Positions 29,225 to 38,118 of a stretch of DNA of 64,000 bases are shown piece after piece. The position numbers and the translations under genes were made by a program. The stretch comes from Pseudomonadota bacterium (GTDB lineage: Bacteria; Pseudomonadota; Gammaproteobacteria; Burkholderiales; Burkholderiaceae_D): NCBI GenBank assembly GCA_023449275.1, contig JAEXJM010000057.1:1-64000 (forward strand), read 5' to 3'. The notes under the pieces were generated by a model, which saw nothing but the letters and a program-made list of their open reading frames with translations, was not told where the DNA came from and made no database searches. Numbering within the stretch: position 1 is the stretch's first letter; each line of letters begins with the position of its first letter.

Positions 29225-29905
29225 TCGTTATCTTGACGCGAGTGCCATTCATCGGACTGAACACCGATACTTCCTGCTGCCAGCGCCTTATATCCAAAAC
29301 ATGCCAAGCCAGCCATACCAACAGGAAAACTTGCTTGCCATACCTGTTTTTATCGGCCTACCCCTTTTGGAAAATATTTTTCATCATGCATCCGACTTTT
29401 GAAATGAAACCGTCGCAAATACGCGATCCTGTTATCCGCATTCCGACAGGAGACTCTATGAAAAAGTGACCTGTTGCCTTTATGTATCGTGATTCGCAAT
29501 GGGTGCCCTCCATGCCCGGACATCCCGTACCGGTCGCCGTAAAACCAGAGCTGTCGGCAAAGACGGCAAATCTCTGTACGGCATAATCCAAGCCGTTTCC
29601 ATCAAGAAATGCGAACAGGGCAGGGAAAACAAAAACCGGTCAGGAATCATGCGCCGGAAAAAATGGACAGGATAATCCCGCTCATTTTTATGCATGCCAA
29701 TATTTCACTTCACTCCAGAAACGGGAATAACATTATGGCATGAGCCGGAATTGAAAACTGCCGTGCCTTTTTCCCACTATCACATGTTTTTTCATCCATG
29801 TAGTGTATCAATGTGATTTAATATTCACCTTTTTAGAGGGTTTTATACGTTCCCTGAACGGAATTGCCCGTTTCCTGACCGACCTGATCTGAAAGAATCG
29901 CCACC
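29225..29905. other. 681-bp non-coding stretch between tRNA-Leu and gltS
   Basis: No recognisable gene. Short frames on both strands (for example plus strand 29499-29675, 58 codons, Arg/Lys-rich; minus strand 29358-29591 and 29480-29695) lack ribosome sites and family resemblance. Position directly after a tRNA gene makes it a plausible scar of a past insertion, but no integrase remnant and no direct repeat of the tRNA 3' end was found by eye. The gltS promoter should lie at its right end. Confidence 0.45.
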
Positions 29906-31297
29906 ATGACCGCCGTCATGTCCTTTTGCGCCATTTGTGTCCTCCTTGTTCTGGGAATTGTCGTCCGTTCCAGTTTCCCGATTTTCCAGCGCCTGTTCAT
30001 CCCTTCTTCCGTTATCGGTGGCTTCCTCGGCCTGATTGTCATTTCGACGCTGGGACATTACCTGTCACCGGACTGGTTTGTCGCTTTCGGACAACTGCCG
30101 GGATTTCTGATCAATATCGTTTTCGCCGGCCTGTTTCTCGGTGCAGCTCCGACTCCGCTGAAGAAAATCTGGCATCTGGCCGCACCGCAATTCTGTTTCG
30201 GGCAAATCAATGCCTGGGGGCAATACGTCATCGGTCTCGGACTGGTTTTCGTTTTTCTCGGACCCGTTTTCGGTGTTCCGGAAGTTTTCGGCAATCTGCT
30301 TGAAATCGGGTTTCAGGGTGGACATGGTACGGTCGGAGGACTGTCGGATACCTTTCACAAGCTCGGTTGGCCTGCCGGTGCCGACCTGGGCTATACGGTG
30401 GCGACCTGCGGCATCGTCTTTGGTATTGTCATCGGTATGGTGCTGATCAACATTGCCGTGCGCAAGGGATACGTTTCCGGTGTCAGGACGTTCGACGACA
30501 AGGACAAGCTCGAGAGAGTGGGTGTTTACAAACCGGGGGAACAGCCAGAGGCGGGACGTCAGACAGTTCATGCAGATTCACTGGATTCTCTGGCACTCCA
30601 TATTTCACTGGTCGGGCTTGCCGTTCTGGCCGGTTACGGAATCAAGGAACTGCTGATACTGGCAGAAACGGTCACACCTGCATCGGTTCGGGAAATGGGT
30701 ATCATGGAAAGCCTGCCGCTGTTCCCGCTTTGTATGATAGGCGGCGTTCTGCTCCAGATTTTCCTGCGCAAGACAAGGCTTGACTACATTGCCGATCGGG
30801 AACAGATGCAACGTATCTGTGGAGCCGCACTGGACTTTCTGGTGGTGGCAGCGATTGCCACCATCCGGCTGGAATTCGTTCTTGCCTACTGGATACCGCT
30901 TTCCATTCTTGTGCTGGTCGGAGCGGCATGGAATGTTTTCACGGTCATGTACATCGGCCCCCGCATTTTCGATGAAGCCTGGTTCGAACGTTCCATTGCG
31001 GAATTCGGACAATCTACCGGTGTCACAGCGACAGGACTCATGCTTTTGCGTACGGTCGATCCTGAAAGCAAAACGGTGGCAACGGAAGCATTCGGTTACA
31101 AGCAGCTTCTTCATGAACCGATTATGGGAGGCGGTCTGTGGACATCGCTCGCCGTACCGCTCGTCATGTTCGGGAAAGGATTCGCCGTATGGCTTTTCTG
31201 TCTGGGTATACTGCTGGTCGCCGTATGTTGCTGGCTGAAATTCTTCAGGATATCGTCCGGAACCCGACCACAGGCAAACACCCGGATTCAGAAATAA
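29906..31297 (+). CDS. Sodium/glutamate symporter family protein (GltS)
   Basis: Polytopic inner-membrane carrier, 463 residues, with around ten to twelve hydrophobic helices. Two inverted halves carry the family hallmarks: GFQGGHGTVGGLSDTF in the first half and FGQSTGVTATGLMLLRTVDPES in the second, which are the re-entrant substrate-binding loops of GltS transporters. Length is somewhat above E. coli GltS (about 400) because of a hydrophilic central loop around residues 190-225. It probably imports glutamate or a related dicarboxylate with sodium. It is a single gene flanked by a convergent neighbour. Substrate is inferred from family only. Confidence 0.87.
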   Translation: MTAVMSFCAICVLLVLGIVVRSSFPIFQRLFIPSSVIGGFLGLIVISTLGHYLSPDWFVAFGQLPGFLINIVFAGLFLGAAPTPLKKIWHLAAPQFCFGQINAWGQYVIGLGLVFVFLGPVFGVPEVFGNLLEIGFQGGHGTVGGLSDTFHKLGWPAGADLGYTVATCGIVFGIVIGMVLINIAVRKGYVSGVRTFDDKDKLERVGVYKPGEQPEAGRQTVHADSLDSLALHISLVGLAVLAGYGIKELLILAETVTPASVREMGIMESLPLFPLCMIGGVLLQIFLRKTRLDYIADREQMQRICGAALDFLVVAAIATIRLEFVLAYWIPLSILVLVGAAWNVFTVMYIGPRIFDEAWFERSIAEFGQSTGVTATGLMLLRTVDPESKTVATEAFGYKQLLHEPIMGGGLWTSLAVPLVMFGKGFAVWLFCLGILLVAVCCWLKFFRISSGTRPQANTRIQK

Positions 31298-31309
31298 TCC
31301 GCTTTTGCT

Positions 31310-31338
31310 GAACGACGGGATTCCCGTTGTTCAATTTT
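31310..31338. terminator. Candidate terminator after gltS
   Basis: 10-bp stem GAACGACGGG (31310-31319) with CCCGTTGTTC (31323-31332), one G-U pair, followed by AATTTTCC. It overlaps the stop codon of the convergent minus-strand gene. Confidence 0.5.
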
Positions 31339-32476
31339 CCCTGTCCCCATGGATGAACGGAGCTTCCCACCAGTGGGAAAAAACCTGTCCTCTCTCATTC
31401 AGATCGACAGGCTCGCCGATTTCCGGAGTCAATAACCGGTACGCTTTGCCGTGTGAAGCCTCTGCCAACCGGACAAACGGCTCGTCCCATGCATGGTTCG
31501 CCATGGCGAATTTGCCGGAATGGGCCGGAAGAACGGCTTTCGCGCCCAGATCGACGGCAGCCTGTGCCGTTTCTTCCGGCATCATATGAATCAGCGCCCA
31601 GCGTTTATCGTATTGTCCATCTTCCAGCACCGCCAGATCGAAACTGCCGAAACGTTTGCCGATTTCGGCAAAGTGCGGCCCGTAGCCGGAATCACCACTG
31701 AAGAACAGCCTTTTGCCGCCAGCCTCGAGCACGAACGAGACCCAAAGCGTTTTGTCACGGGTCAGACTGCGTCCGGAGAAATGACGGGCAGGAAGGACAT
31801 GTATATCCAGCCCATCCGCCTGCTTCAATTCCGTATTCCAGTCCGCTTCCTGTATTGTGGATGCCGGATATCCCCAGTATTCCAGATGTGAACCGACTCC
31901 AAGCCCTGTTATGACTTTTTTGACACGCCATTTCAGGGCCCTGACGGTATCGTAGTCCAGATGATCCCAATGATCATGGGTAATCAGCAGATAATCGATG
32001 TCCGGGATATCTGAAGGCCTGTAGAAGGTCGTTCCCGCAAATGCCCTGTTGAACAGGAAAAAGGGACTGGCATACGAACTCAGGACAGGATCGATCAGGA
32101 TACGCTTTCCGGCAAGCTGCACGTAATAGGAGGAGTGTCCGAGCCAGACGACAATATCCTTTTTTTCCTCCAGCGTATGCAAATCGGTTTTGACCGATGG
32201 AACCATACCTTTCGGAACCAGCCTCTCTTTCGATGTGACAAGCCCCTTCAGGAGAACGGCAATCACGGAATCATCACTGGTGAAGAGAGGCGTTTCAAGC
32301 TGGTTCATGAATTTGCCATCGACATAATTCCCTGACTGGCGGATCCTCTCCAGACGTGTACCTTCCGGATTTTTCCCGAAACGGGTCTGGTACAGAAAGG
32401 CGAACACAGCTGAAAAGAGGACGATGAGAATCAATAAAACAAGGCTGGCGATCATTTTTTTCCGGCTGATTTTCAT
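31331..32476 (-). CDS. Metallo-beta-lactamase fold hydrolase (NAPE-PLD/UlaG-like), membrane anchored
   Basis: 381 residues. An N-terminal signal anchor (about residues 8-30, very hydrophobic) is followed by an MBL-fold hydrolase. Metal ligands are visible: THDHWDHLD (HxHxDH), PARHFSGRSLTRDK, FFSGDSGYG and the final PAHSGKFAMANHAWDEP. This pattern fits the family that includes N-acyl-phosphatidylethanolamine phospholipase D and related lipid hydrolases. The anchor suggests action at the periplasmic face of the inner membrane or in the periplasm. Substrate unknown. It is convergent with gltS and divergent from trmB. Confidence 0.8.
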   Translation of the reverse strand: MKISRKKMIASLVLLILIVLFSAVFAFLYQTRFGKNPEGTRLERIRQSGNYVDGKFMNQLETPLFTSDDSVIAVLLKGLVTSKERLVPKGMVPSVKTDLHTLEEKKDIVVWLGHSSYYVQLAGKRILIDPVLSSYASPFFLFNRAFAGTTFYRPSDIPDIDYLLITHDHWDHLDYDTVRALKWRVKKVITGLGVGSHLEYWGYPASTIQEADWNTELKQADGLDIHVLPARHFSGRSLTRDKTLWVSFVLEAGGKRLFFSGDSGYGPHFAEIGKRFGSFDLAVLEDGQYDKRWALIHMMPEETAQAAVDLGAKAVLPAHSGKFAMANHAWDEPFVRLAEASHGKAYRLLTPEIGEPVDLNERGQVFSHWWEAPFIHGDREN

Positions 32477-32806
32477 GTTCTGCTTTTGGTGAATGATAAT
32501 GGCGCCAATTCTGGAATGGCCGCCCCTGAAATCCTCAAATCAAATTCGCGATGCCTTTTGCCTGTCCCTACCGGCACGATGCATTCCGGCATCCATCATA
32601 AATCCGGACAGACATCAACAAAACACCGTTTTCTCTTCATTGATTGCCTGATTCTCCCGCTCCGGACACTGACTTCACTCTGCCCTGAAAAACCGCCCTT
32701 TCCTGTTCCGGCAAACCCCCTGATGTTTTTTTCCCCATCAAATCCAAGTAAAATGACGCACACTTTGGTGTTTCCTTTTTTCCATTATCCTAACCATCGC
32801 TCTTTT
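32477..32806. other. Intergenic region between divergent MBL-fold gene and trmB
   Basis: About 330 bp, should contain divergent promoters. The trmB frame stays open to 32486 on the plus strand, but the extra sequence has no family similarity and is Pro/Ser/His-rich. No clear hairpin, RNA gene or repeat was seen. Confidence 0.4.
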
Positions 32807-33535
32807 ATGTCAGACCAACCCGTTTCACACAAATCCGGCAAACCCATGTTTTTCAATCCCGAAGTCCGCCGTATCCGGAGTTTTGTCACACGTGCCGGAC
32901 GACTTTCGACCGGACAGGAAAAAGCGATCAGAGAATATGGCGATACCTTCTGCATCCCTTATGAAAAGCGGATACTGGATTACCGGGAAGTGTTCGGCCG
33001 GGAAGCCAAAACGATTTTCGAAATCGGCTTCGGTATGGGGGAAACGACGGCGACGATTGCCGAAAGCAAGCCGGATACCGACTTCATCGGTGTGGAAGTA
33101 CACACTCCTGGCATAGGCAGCCTGTTGAAACTGATCGGCGAAAAAAACCTTTCCAATGTCCGTATCATCCAGCATGACGCTGTTGAAGTCCTTGAAGACA
33201 TGATCGCCGAAAACTCACTGGACGGGGTACACGTCTTTTTCCCCGATCCCTGGCACAAGGCTCGACATAACAAGCGCCGCCTGATCCAGCCCGAATTCGT
33301 CAAATTCCTCTGCACACGCCTCAAGGCTGGCGGTTATTTGCATTGCGCGACAGACTGGCAGGAATATGCCGTACAGATGCTGGAAGTGCTGTCAGGTGAG
33401 CAAGCACTCATTAACACAGCGGCAGATTATGCCGAACGCCCCGATTACCGTCCCGTCACCAAGTTCGAAAACCGTGGTCTCCGGCTCGGGCATGGTGTCT
33501 GGGATCTCGTTTTCCAGAAACGTGTTTCGGAATAA
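32807..33535 (+). CDS. trmB: tRNA (guanine-N7-)-methyltransferase
   Basis: SAM-dependent enzyme forming m7G46 in tRNA. 242 residues from Met 32807. Family signatures: EIGFGMGETT (SAM loop), FIGVEVHTPGIGSLL, FFPDPWHKARHNKRRL (catalytic region), CATDWQEYAVQML and TKFENRGLRLGHGVWDL. The frame is open for 107 codons upstream; the chosen start places the typical RxIRSFVxRAGR motif near residue 20. No strong ribosome site precedes it, and Met 32753 is an alternative. A strong terminator follows. Confidence 0.95.
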   Translation: MSDQPVSHKSGKPMFFNPEVRRIRSFVTRAGRLSTGQEKAIREYGDTFCIPYEKRILDYREVFGREAKTIFEIGFGMGETTATIAESKPDTDFIGVEVHTPGIGSLLKLIGEKNLSNVRIIQHDAVEVLEDMIAENSLDGVHVFFPDPWHKARHNKRRLIQPEFVKFLCTRLKAGGYLHCATDWQEYAVQMLEVLSGEQALINTAADYAERPDYRPVTKFENRGLRLGHGVWDLVFQKRVSE

Positions 33536-33549
33536 AATGAATGCAGAAC

Positions 33550-33582
33550 AAAAAAGCCTGAATCTTCAATTCAGGCTTTTTT
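33550..33582. terminator. Bidirectional terminator between trmB and the quinone oxidoreductase gene
   Basis: 14-bp stem AAAAAAGCCTGAAT (33550-33563) with ATTCAGGCTTTTTT (33569-33582) and a 5-base loop. A- and T-runs at the ends allow it to stop both converging transcripts. Confidence 0.9.
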
Positions 33583-33596
33583 GTCAGACGGATATC

Positions 33597-34577
33597 TCAA
33601 ATGACTTGCAGGACGATTTTCCCGAAGTGCGTGTTCGACTGCATCAGCTTCTGTGCCTGCATCGCTTCCTCCAGAGGGAACACCTTGTAAATGACCGGCT
33701 TGATCTTGCCTTCATCGATCAGCGGCCAGATATGTTTCTGGAGGTTTCTGGCAATGTCTGCCTTGAATTCGTTCGAACGTGGGCGCAGGGTCGAACCGGT
33801 AACCATCAACTGCCTGTGAACGATCTGTGCCAGATCGACGGTACCCAGACGGCCACCCAGATAAGCGATCAGGACCAGACGCCCTTCATCGGCCAGACAG
33901 TCGATTTCCTTGTCCAGAACGGCGGCACCGATGATGTCCAGAATGACGTCGACCCCCTTGTCATTCGTCGCGACCTTGATGTATTCGGCAAAATTTTCCG
34001 TCGTGGAGTTGATGCAGCGTTCGGCTCCCAGTTTTTCACAGGCACGGCACTTGTCTTCCGTTCTTGCCGTTGCAAAAACGCGATGTCCCATCGCCTTGGC
34101 CATCTGGATGGCCGTCACGCCGATACCGGATGCACCTGCCTGTATCAGAAGGGTTTCATTGCCCTTCAGGCGACCCAGATCGAAAACGTTGCTCCATACC
34201 GTGAATGAGGTTTCCGGCAATGAAGCGGCTTCGACAGGCGTCAGTCCCTTCGGGATCGGCAGGCACAAATTGACCGGGGCGGTACAATATTCGGCATAGC
34301 CACCGCCCTGAACGAGGGCACAGACCATATCACCGAATTTGAACTGGCTGCCTTCGACATCACCGCCGATGATTTCACCGGCGATTTCCAGTCCCGGAAT
34401 GTCCGGAGCCCCCTTCGGCACGACATACCGTCCGATTCTCTGCAACACGTCAGGCCGGTTGATACCCGCGGCATGAACCCTGACCAGCACTTCTCCCTTT
34501 TTGGGAACCGGAATTTCCCTGTCGGCCAACTCGAGATAACCGGCAGAGCCCTTGTTGATGATTTCTATTGCTTTCAT
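33597..34577 (-). CDS. NAD(P)H-dependent quinone oxidoreductase, zeta-crystallin/PIG3 type
   Basis: Cytosolic medium-chain dehydrogenase/reductase without catalytic zinc. 326 residues. The GroES-like N-terminal domain (VRVHAAGINRPDVLQRIGRY, IPGLEIAGEI) is followed by a Rossmann domain with QAGASGIGVTAIQMAKAMG. The motif INRPD and overall pattern fit the PIG3 quinone-oxidoreductase subgroup, which reduces small quinones with NADPH. Runs of His/Cys for structural zinc are absent. It is a single gene closed by the terminator shared with trmB. Confidence 0.88.
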   Translation of the reverse strand: MKAIEIINKGSAGYLELADREIPVPKKGEVLVRVHAAGINRPDVLQRIGRYVVPKGAPDIPGLEIAGEIIGGDVEGSQFKFGDMVCALVQGGGYAEYCTAPVNLCLPIPKGLTPVEAASLPETSFTVWSNVFDLGRLKGNETLLIQAGASGIGVTAIQMAKAMGHRVFATARTEDKCRACEKLGAERCINSTTENFAEYIKVATNDKGVDVILDIIGAAVLDKEIDCLADEGRLVLIAYLGGRLGTVDLAQIVHRQLMVTGSTLRPRSNEFKADIARNLQKHIWPLIDEGKIKPVIYKVFPLEEAMQAQKLMQSNTHFGKIVLQVI

Positions 34578-34755
34578 ACGTGCATCCCCCTGCTAAAACG
34601 GGTTTAAAAGGGAACTGTTCTGGAAGCGGGCAGGACTTTGTACGTCATACCGCATATCGCCGGCATGATAAGGCCGACCTTTCCATAGAGTCTTTTTAAT
34701 ATCATACCAATACCAGACAATCCGGCTTGTATCCGGATCATGCATTTCAAACAAA

Positions 34756-34786
34756 AATCCTCCCGGACTGTTTGCCCAGGAGGATT
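34756..34786 (-). terminator. Terminator after pnp
   Basis: Stem AATCCTCC (34756-34763) with GGAGGATT (34779-34786), extended inward by a G-U and two GC pairs. Read on the minus strand it ends in GGATTTTTGTTT, about 45 bp past the pnp stop codon. Confidence 0.8.
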
Positions 34787-34831
34787 GTTCATCAGCGTTC
34801 AGGCCTGTCATGAACAGGCTTTCCCAAACGC

Positions 34832-36970
34832 TTACTCTGCTTCAGGAGCTGGTGCTGGAGCAGGACTTTCTTCAGCGGCAGCCGCTTTCATCGACAGCTT
34901 GATACGGCCGCGGTCGTCTGTTTCGAGAACCTTGACGCGAACATGCTGGCCTTCTTCCAGATAATCGGTGACGGCATTGACGCGTTCACTGGCGATCTGG
35001 CTGATGTGCAACAGGCCATCCTTGCCTGGCAATATCTGTACGATAGCGCCGAAGTCGAGCAGTTTCAAGACCGTGCCTTCATAAATCTTGCCGACTTCAA
35101 CGGAAGCGGTCAGTTCCTCGATACGGCGTTTGGCTTCCTGTCCGGCAGCGGCATCAACCGATGCGATTGTGACGACACCGTCGTCGGTGATATCGATCTG
35201 GGCACCGGTTTCTTCAGTCAGTGCGCGGATGACAGCACCGCCCTTGCCGATGACGTCACGGATTTTTTCCGGATTGATTCGGATAGTGATCAGGCGTGGA
35301 GCGAAGTCGGACAGTTCGGTTTTGAACTGTGGCATGGCTTCCTGCATCTTGCCGAGGATGTGCATACGACCCTCTTTGGCCTGAGCCAGTGCAACTTGCA
35401 TGATTTCCTTGGTAATACCCTGAATCTTGATATCCATCTGCAAGGCGTTCACACCATTTGCAGTACCGGCCACCTTGAAGTCCATATCGCCGAGGTGGTC
35501 TTCATCACCGAGAATGTCGGTCAGGACAGCAAACTTGTTGCCTTCCTTGATGAGCCCCATGGCAATACCGGCAACGTGGTTCTTGACAGGTACACCTGCG
35601 TCCATCAATGCCAGGCTGCCACCGCAGACGGACGCCATCGAGGAAGAACCATTGGATTCCATGATTTCGGAAACCAGACGGATGGAATAGCTGAACTCTT
35701 CCTGGGAAGGCAGGCAAGCGACCAGAGCACGTTTCGCCAGACGACCATGACCGATTTCACGGCGTTTCGGCGTACCGACACGACCGGTTTCGCCGGTAGC
35801 GAACGGAGGCATATTGTAATGCATCATGAATGCATCGCTGTATTCGCCCATCAGCGCGTCGATCTTCTGGTTGTCACGGGAAGTACCCAGTGTGGCAACG
35901 ACCAGTGCCTGTGTTTCACCACGTGTGAACAGGGCGGAACCGTGCGTTCTCGGCAAAACACCGGTACGAATCGAGATAGGACGGACGGTACGGGTATCAC
36001 GGCCGTCGATACGAGGTTCACCGTCCAGAATCTGCGAACGGACGATTCTGGCTTCCAGATCGAACATGATATTGCCGACTTCGACGGAATCGGGAGCGGC
36101 TTCGCCTTTGGCTTCCGCTTCGGCAGCCAGCGTCTTGCTGACGTTATCGTAGATATGGCGCAGTTCGGCCGAACGTGCCTGTTTCTGACGGATCTGGTAG
36201 GCCTTGCGCAATTCAGGTTCGGCGATTCTGGATACGGCAGCGATCAGTTCCTCGTTTTTCGGGGCAGGTGCCCATTCGACTTCAGGCTTGCCGCCGTCGC
36301 GAACAAGTTCATCAATCGCATCGATGACGACTTTCATCTGCTCATGGCCGAATACGACTGCGCCGAGCATGACATCTTCTGGCAATTCCTGTGCTTCGGA
36401 CTCGACCATCAGGACAGCCTGTTCCGTACCGGCGACGACCAGATCCATCTTGGACAATGGCAACTGGGAAGCAATCGGGTTCAGGACATACTGACCGTCG
36501 ATATAACCGACGCGTGCAGCGCCGAGCGGGCCGTTGAAAGGAATGCCGGAAACACACAGGGCAGCGGAAGCGGCGATCATCGACGGAATGTCCGGATCGA
36601 CTTCCGGGTTGACGGACAGGACATGGATGATGACCTGAACTTCATTGAAATAGCCTTCCGGGAAAAGAGGACGGATAGGACGGTCGATCAGGCGGGACGT
36701 CAGGGTTTCCTTTTCGGAAGGACGGCCTTCACGTTTGAAAAAGCTGCCCGGAATACGGCCGGCCGCATAGCTTTTCTCAATATAGTCAACGGTCAGAGGG
36801 AAAAAATCCTGTCCCGGTTTGACGTCGTCTTTCGCGACGACGGTTGCCAGCACAACGGTATCGTCCATCGATACCATCACTGCACCGCTGGCCTGGCGCG
36901 CAATCTCACCTGTTTCAAGGGTCACTGTATGCTGACCGTACTGGAAGGTTTTGCTTACTTTATTGAACAT
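34832..36970 (-). CDS. pnp: Polynucleotide phosphorylase
   Basis: Phosphorolytic 3'-5' exoribonuclease and degradosome component. 712 residues, canonical length. Two RNase PH-like domains joined by an alpha-helical linker, then a KH domain (ITIRINPEKIRDVIGKGGAVIRAL, GKGG loop) and an S1 domain (YEGTVLKLLDFGAIVQILPGKDGLLHISQI). The catalytic Asp pair lies in DILGDEDHLGDMDFKVAGT. The C-terminus is short and Ala/Pro/Glu-rich. It is downstream of rpsO with a hairpin in the gap, the arrangement known from E. coli, where RNase III cleavage of the leader permits PNPase autocontrol. Confidence 0.98.
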   Translation of the reverse strand: MFNKVSKTFQYGQHTVTLETGEIARQASGAVMVSMDDTVVLATVVAKDDVKPGQDFFPLTVDYIEKSYAAGRIPGSFFKREGRPSEKETLTSRLIDRPIRPLFPEGYFNEVQVIIHVLSVNPEVDPDIPSMIAASAALCVSGIPFNGPLGAARVGYIDGQYVLNPIASQLPLSKMDLVVAGTEQAVLMVESEAQELPEDVMLGAVVFGHEQMKVVIDAIDELVRDGGKPEVEWAPAPKNEELIAAVSRIAEPELRKAYQIRQKQARSAELRHIYDNVSKTLAAEAEAKGEAAPDSVEVGNIMFDLEARIVRSQILDGEPRIDGRDTRTVRPISIRTGVLPRTHGSALFTRGETQALVVATLGTSRDNQKIDALMGEYSDAFMMHYNMPPFATGETGRVGTPKRREIGHGRLAKRALVACLPSQEEFSYSIRLVSEIMESNGSSSMASVCGGSLALMDAGVPVKNHVAGIAMGLIKEGNKFAVLTDILGDEDHLGDMDFKVAGTANGVNALQMDIKIQGITKEIMQVALAQAKEGRMHILGKMQEAMPQFKTELSDFAPRLITIRINPEKIRDVIGKGGAVIRALTEETGAQIDITDDGVVTIASVDAAAGQEAKRRIEELTASVEVGKIYEGTVLKLLDFGAIVQILPGKDGLLHISQIASERVNAVTDYLEEGQHVRVKVLETDDRGRIKLSMKAAAAEESPAPAPAPEAE

Positions 36971-37094
36971 GTAATTCCTTTCATTTATGCCGACAGTATT
37001 TCAGGCGCTGTCGTTCACCTCATTTCGAACAATTAATACCTGCTCACCACTTTTTACTCTTTACTGCCGATTCCTTGCGACAAACGACCATAAC

Positions 37095-37129
37095 GAAATG
37101 CCCGCGACAGATTCTGGCGCAGGCATTTC
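37095..37129 (-). promoter_or_regulatory. Intergenic hairpin between rpsO and pnp (possible RNase III processing site)
   Basis: Stem GAAATGCC (37095-37102) with GGCATTTC (37122-37129), with further imperfect pairing of the GC-rich interior. On the minus strand no T-run follows, so it is not a normal terminator. In E. coli the pnp leader hairpin is an RNase III site used in pnp autoregulation; the same role here is inference. Confidence 0.5.
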
Positions 37130-37156
37130 ATAAAGTTTGCAAGACTCGCAACGCGA

Positions 37157-37426
37157 TTATTTTCTCAATCCGAGTTTTGCGATCAGATCACGATAACGGT
37201 TGATATCTTTCTTGCGAAGATAAGCCAGCAGATTCTTGCGGCGGTTAACCATCATAATCAGACCCCGACGGGAATGATGATCCTTGGAATGAGCCTTGAA
37301 ATGGCCATTCAGATCGTTGATACGTGCGGTCAGCAAAGCGACCTGAACTTCCGGGGATCCGGTATCGTTTTGACTGCGTGCATTCGACGATACGATCGCA
37401 GCCTTGTCTTCTTTAAGCAATGCCAT
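37157..37426 (-). CDS. rpsO: 30S ribosomal protein S15
   Basis: Primary 16S rRNA-binding protein of the small-subunit platform, 89 residues, exact family length. Typical segments are GSPEVQVALLTARINDLNGHFK, KDHHSRRGLIMMVNRRKNLLAYL and RYRDLIAKLGLRK. Transcription probably starts from the promoter at 37515-37543, giving a leader of about 80 nt that could hold the S15 autoregulatory structure known in other bacteria. pnp lies 186 bp downstream on the same strand. Confidence 0.98.
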   Translation of the reverse strand: MALLKEDKAAIVSSNARSQNDTGSPEVQVALLTARINDLNGHFKAHSKDHHSRRGLIMMVNRRKNLLAYLRKKDINRYRDLIAKLGLRK

Positions 37427-37514
37427 AATTAATTCCTAACATGCGGCATATGGAGAAATCACCCCAGGTGCCGTGAACAAATAAAATAAATACCGGTCTT
37501 ACAACCGGTAGCGC

Positions 37515-37543
37515 AGTATAACGGAAAAGCGTTTTATGTACAA
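37515..37543 (-). promoter_or_regulatory. Sigma-70-type promoter for rpsO
   Basis: On the minus strand: -35 TTGTAC (37543-37538) and -10 TATACT (37520-37515) with 17-bp spacing. A small inverted repeat (ACCGGT at 37492-37497 and 37504-37509) lies at and just after the predicted transcription start. Confidence 0.65.
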
Positions 37544-37583
37544 TATGGATATTCAGGCAAACTCCACTTTCAGGGAAAACATC

Positions 37584-38063
37584 ATGAAACGCCTTTCGTT
37601 ACTCGTATTGTCCGTGTTGCTGATATTGACAGGCTGCGCTTCCGTATTTACCGATCCGGCACCCGGTTCGACTGTTGAAGAAGCGATTGCCATGAAAGGA
37701 CAACCTGACGCGACATATCAGGATGGGAATACCACACTGCTGGAATGGTCTGTCCCGGCTATGGGTGACCATGCCTATATGGCAAGATTCGGGGCCGATG
37801 GAAAACTGGTTTCATACAGTCAGATATTGACGCGTGAAAACTTCGGTACGATCAAAATCAATGAATTCACGAAGAACGATGTTCTGAAAACCGTCGGGCA
37901 TCCGACAGAAACGGAAATGTCGCCGTTGTCAGGTCTGGAAATCTGGTCTTACCGTTATCTGGAAGAAGGGATATGGCATTCCATGATGCATATATTCTTC
38001 GATTCCAATGGTATTGTCAGGAAAATGGAAAACGGACAGGACCCGATGTACCTGCTGGACTGA
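37584..38063 (+). CDS. Small lipoprotein, first of a tandem pair
   Basis: 159 residues from Met 37584 (AGGGA 8 bp upstream). The lipoprotein signal ends in LTGC, with Cys18 the lipidation site, followed by ASVFTDPAPGSTVEEAIAMKG. The body has two related modules: GQPDATYQDGNTTLLEW and GHPTETEMSPLSGLEIWSYRY, each followed by a beta-rich segment ending in a Gly/Asn turn, somewhat reminiscent of the BamE/SmpA small-lipoprotein pattern (G-x-P ... W-x-Y). No function is known to me. The next gene (38119-38685) is a clear paralogue, identical in layout. No terminator lies between them, so they are probably co-transcribed. Confidence 0.82.
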   Translation: MKRLSLLVLSVLLILTGCASVFTDPAPGSTVEEAIAMKGQPDATYQDGNTTLLEWSVPAMGDHAYMARFGADGKLVSYSQILTRENFGTIKINEFTKNDVLKTVGHPTETEMSPLSGLEIWSYRYLEEGIWHSMMHIFFDSNGIVRKMENGQDPMYLLD

Positions 38064-38118
38064 TTCAAAACCGGGCGATGAAAAGGCATAACGGTAATTA
38101 AAACCTGAGGAGATTACC

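Noticed and set aside
29499..29675. 58-codon Arg/Lys-rich plus-strand frame after tRNA-Leu
   Set aside because: No ribosome site and no recognised similarity. It may be chance or a remnant, but cannot be supported as a gene.
34593..34811. 72-codon minus-strand frame between pnp and the quinone oxidoreductase gene
   Set aside because: It contains the pnp terminator hairpin within its first third and shows no ribosome site or known family.
34943..37036. 697-codon open frame on the plus strand across pnp
   Set aside because: It lies wholly antisense to the highly conserved pnp gene; its composition (His/Asp/Gly-rich) is that of a mirror frame, and it has no ribosome site.
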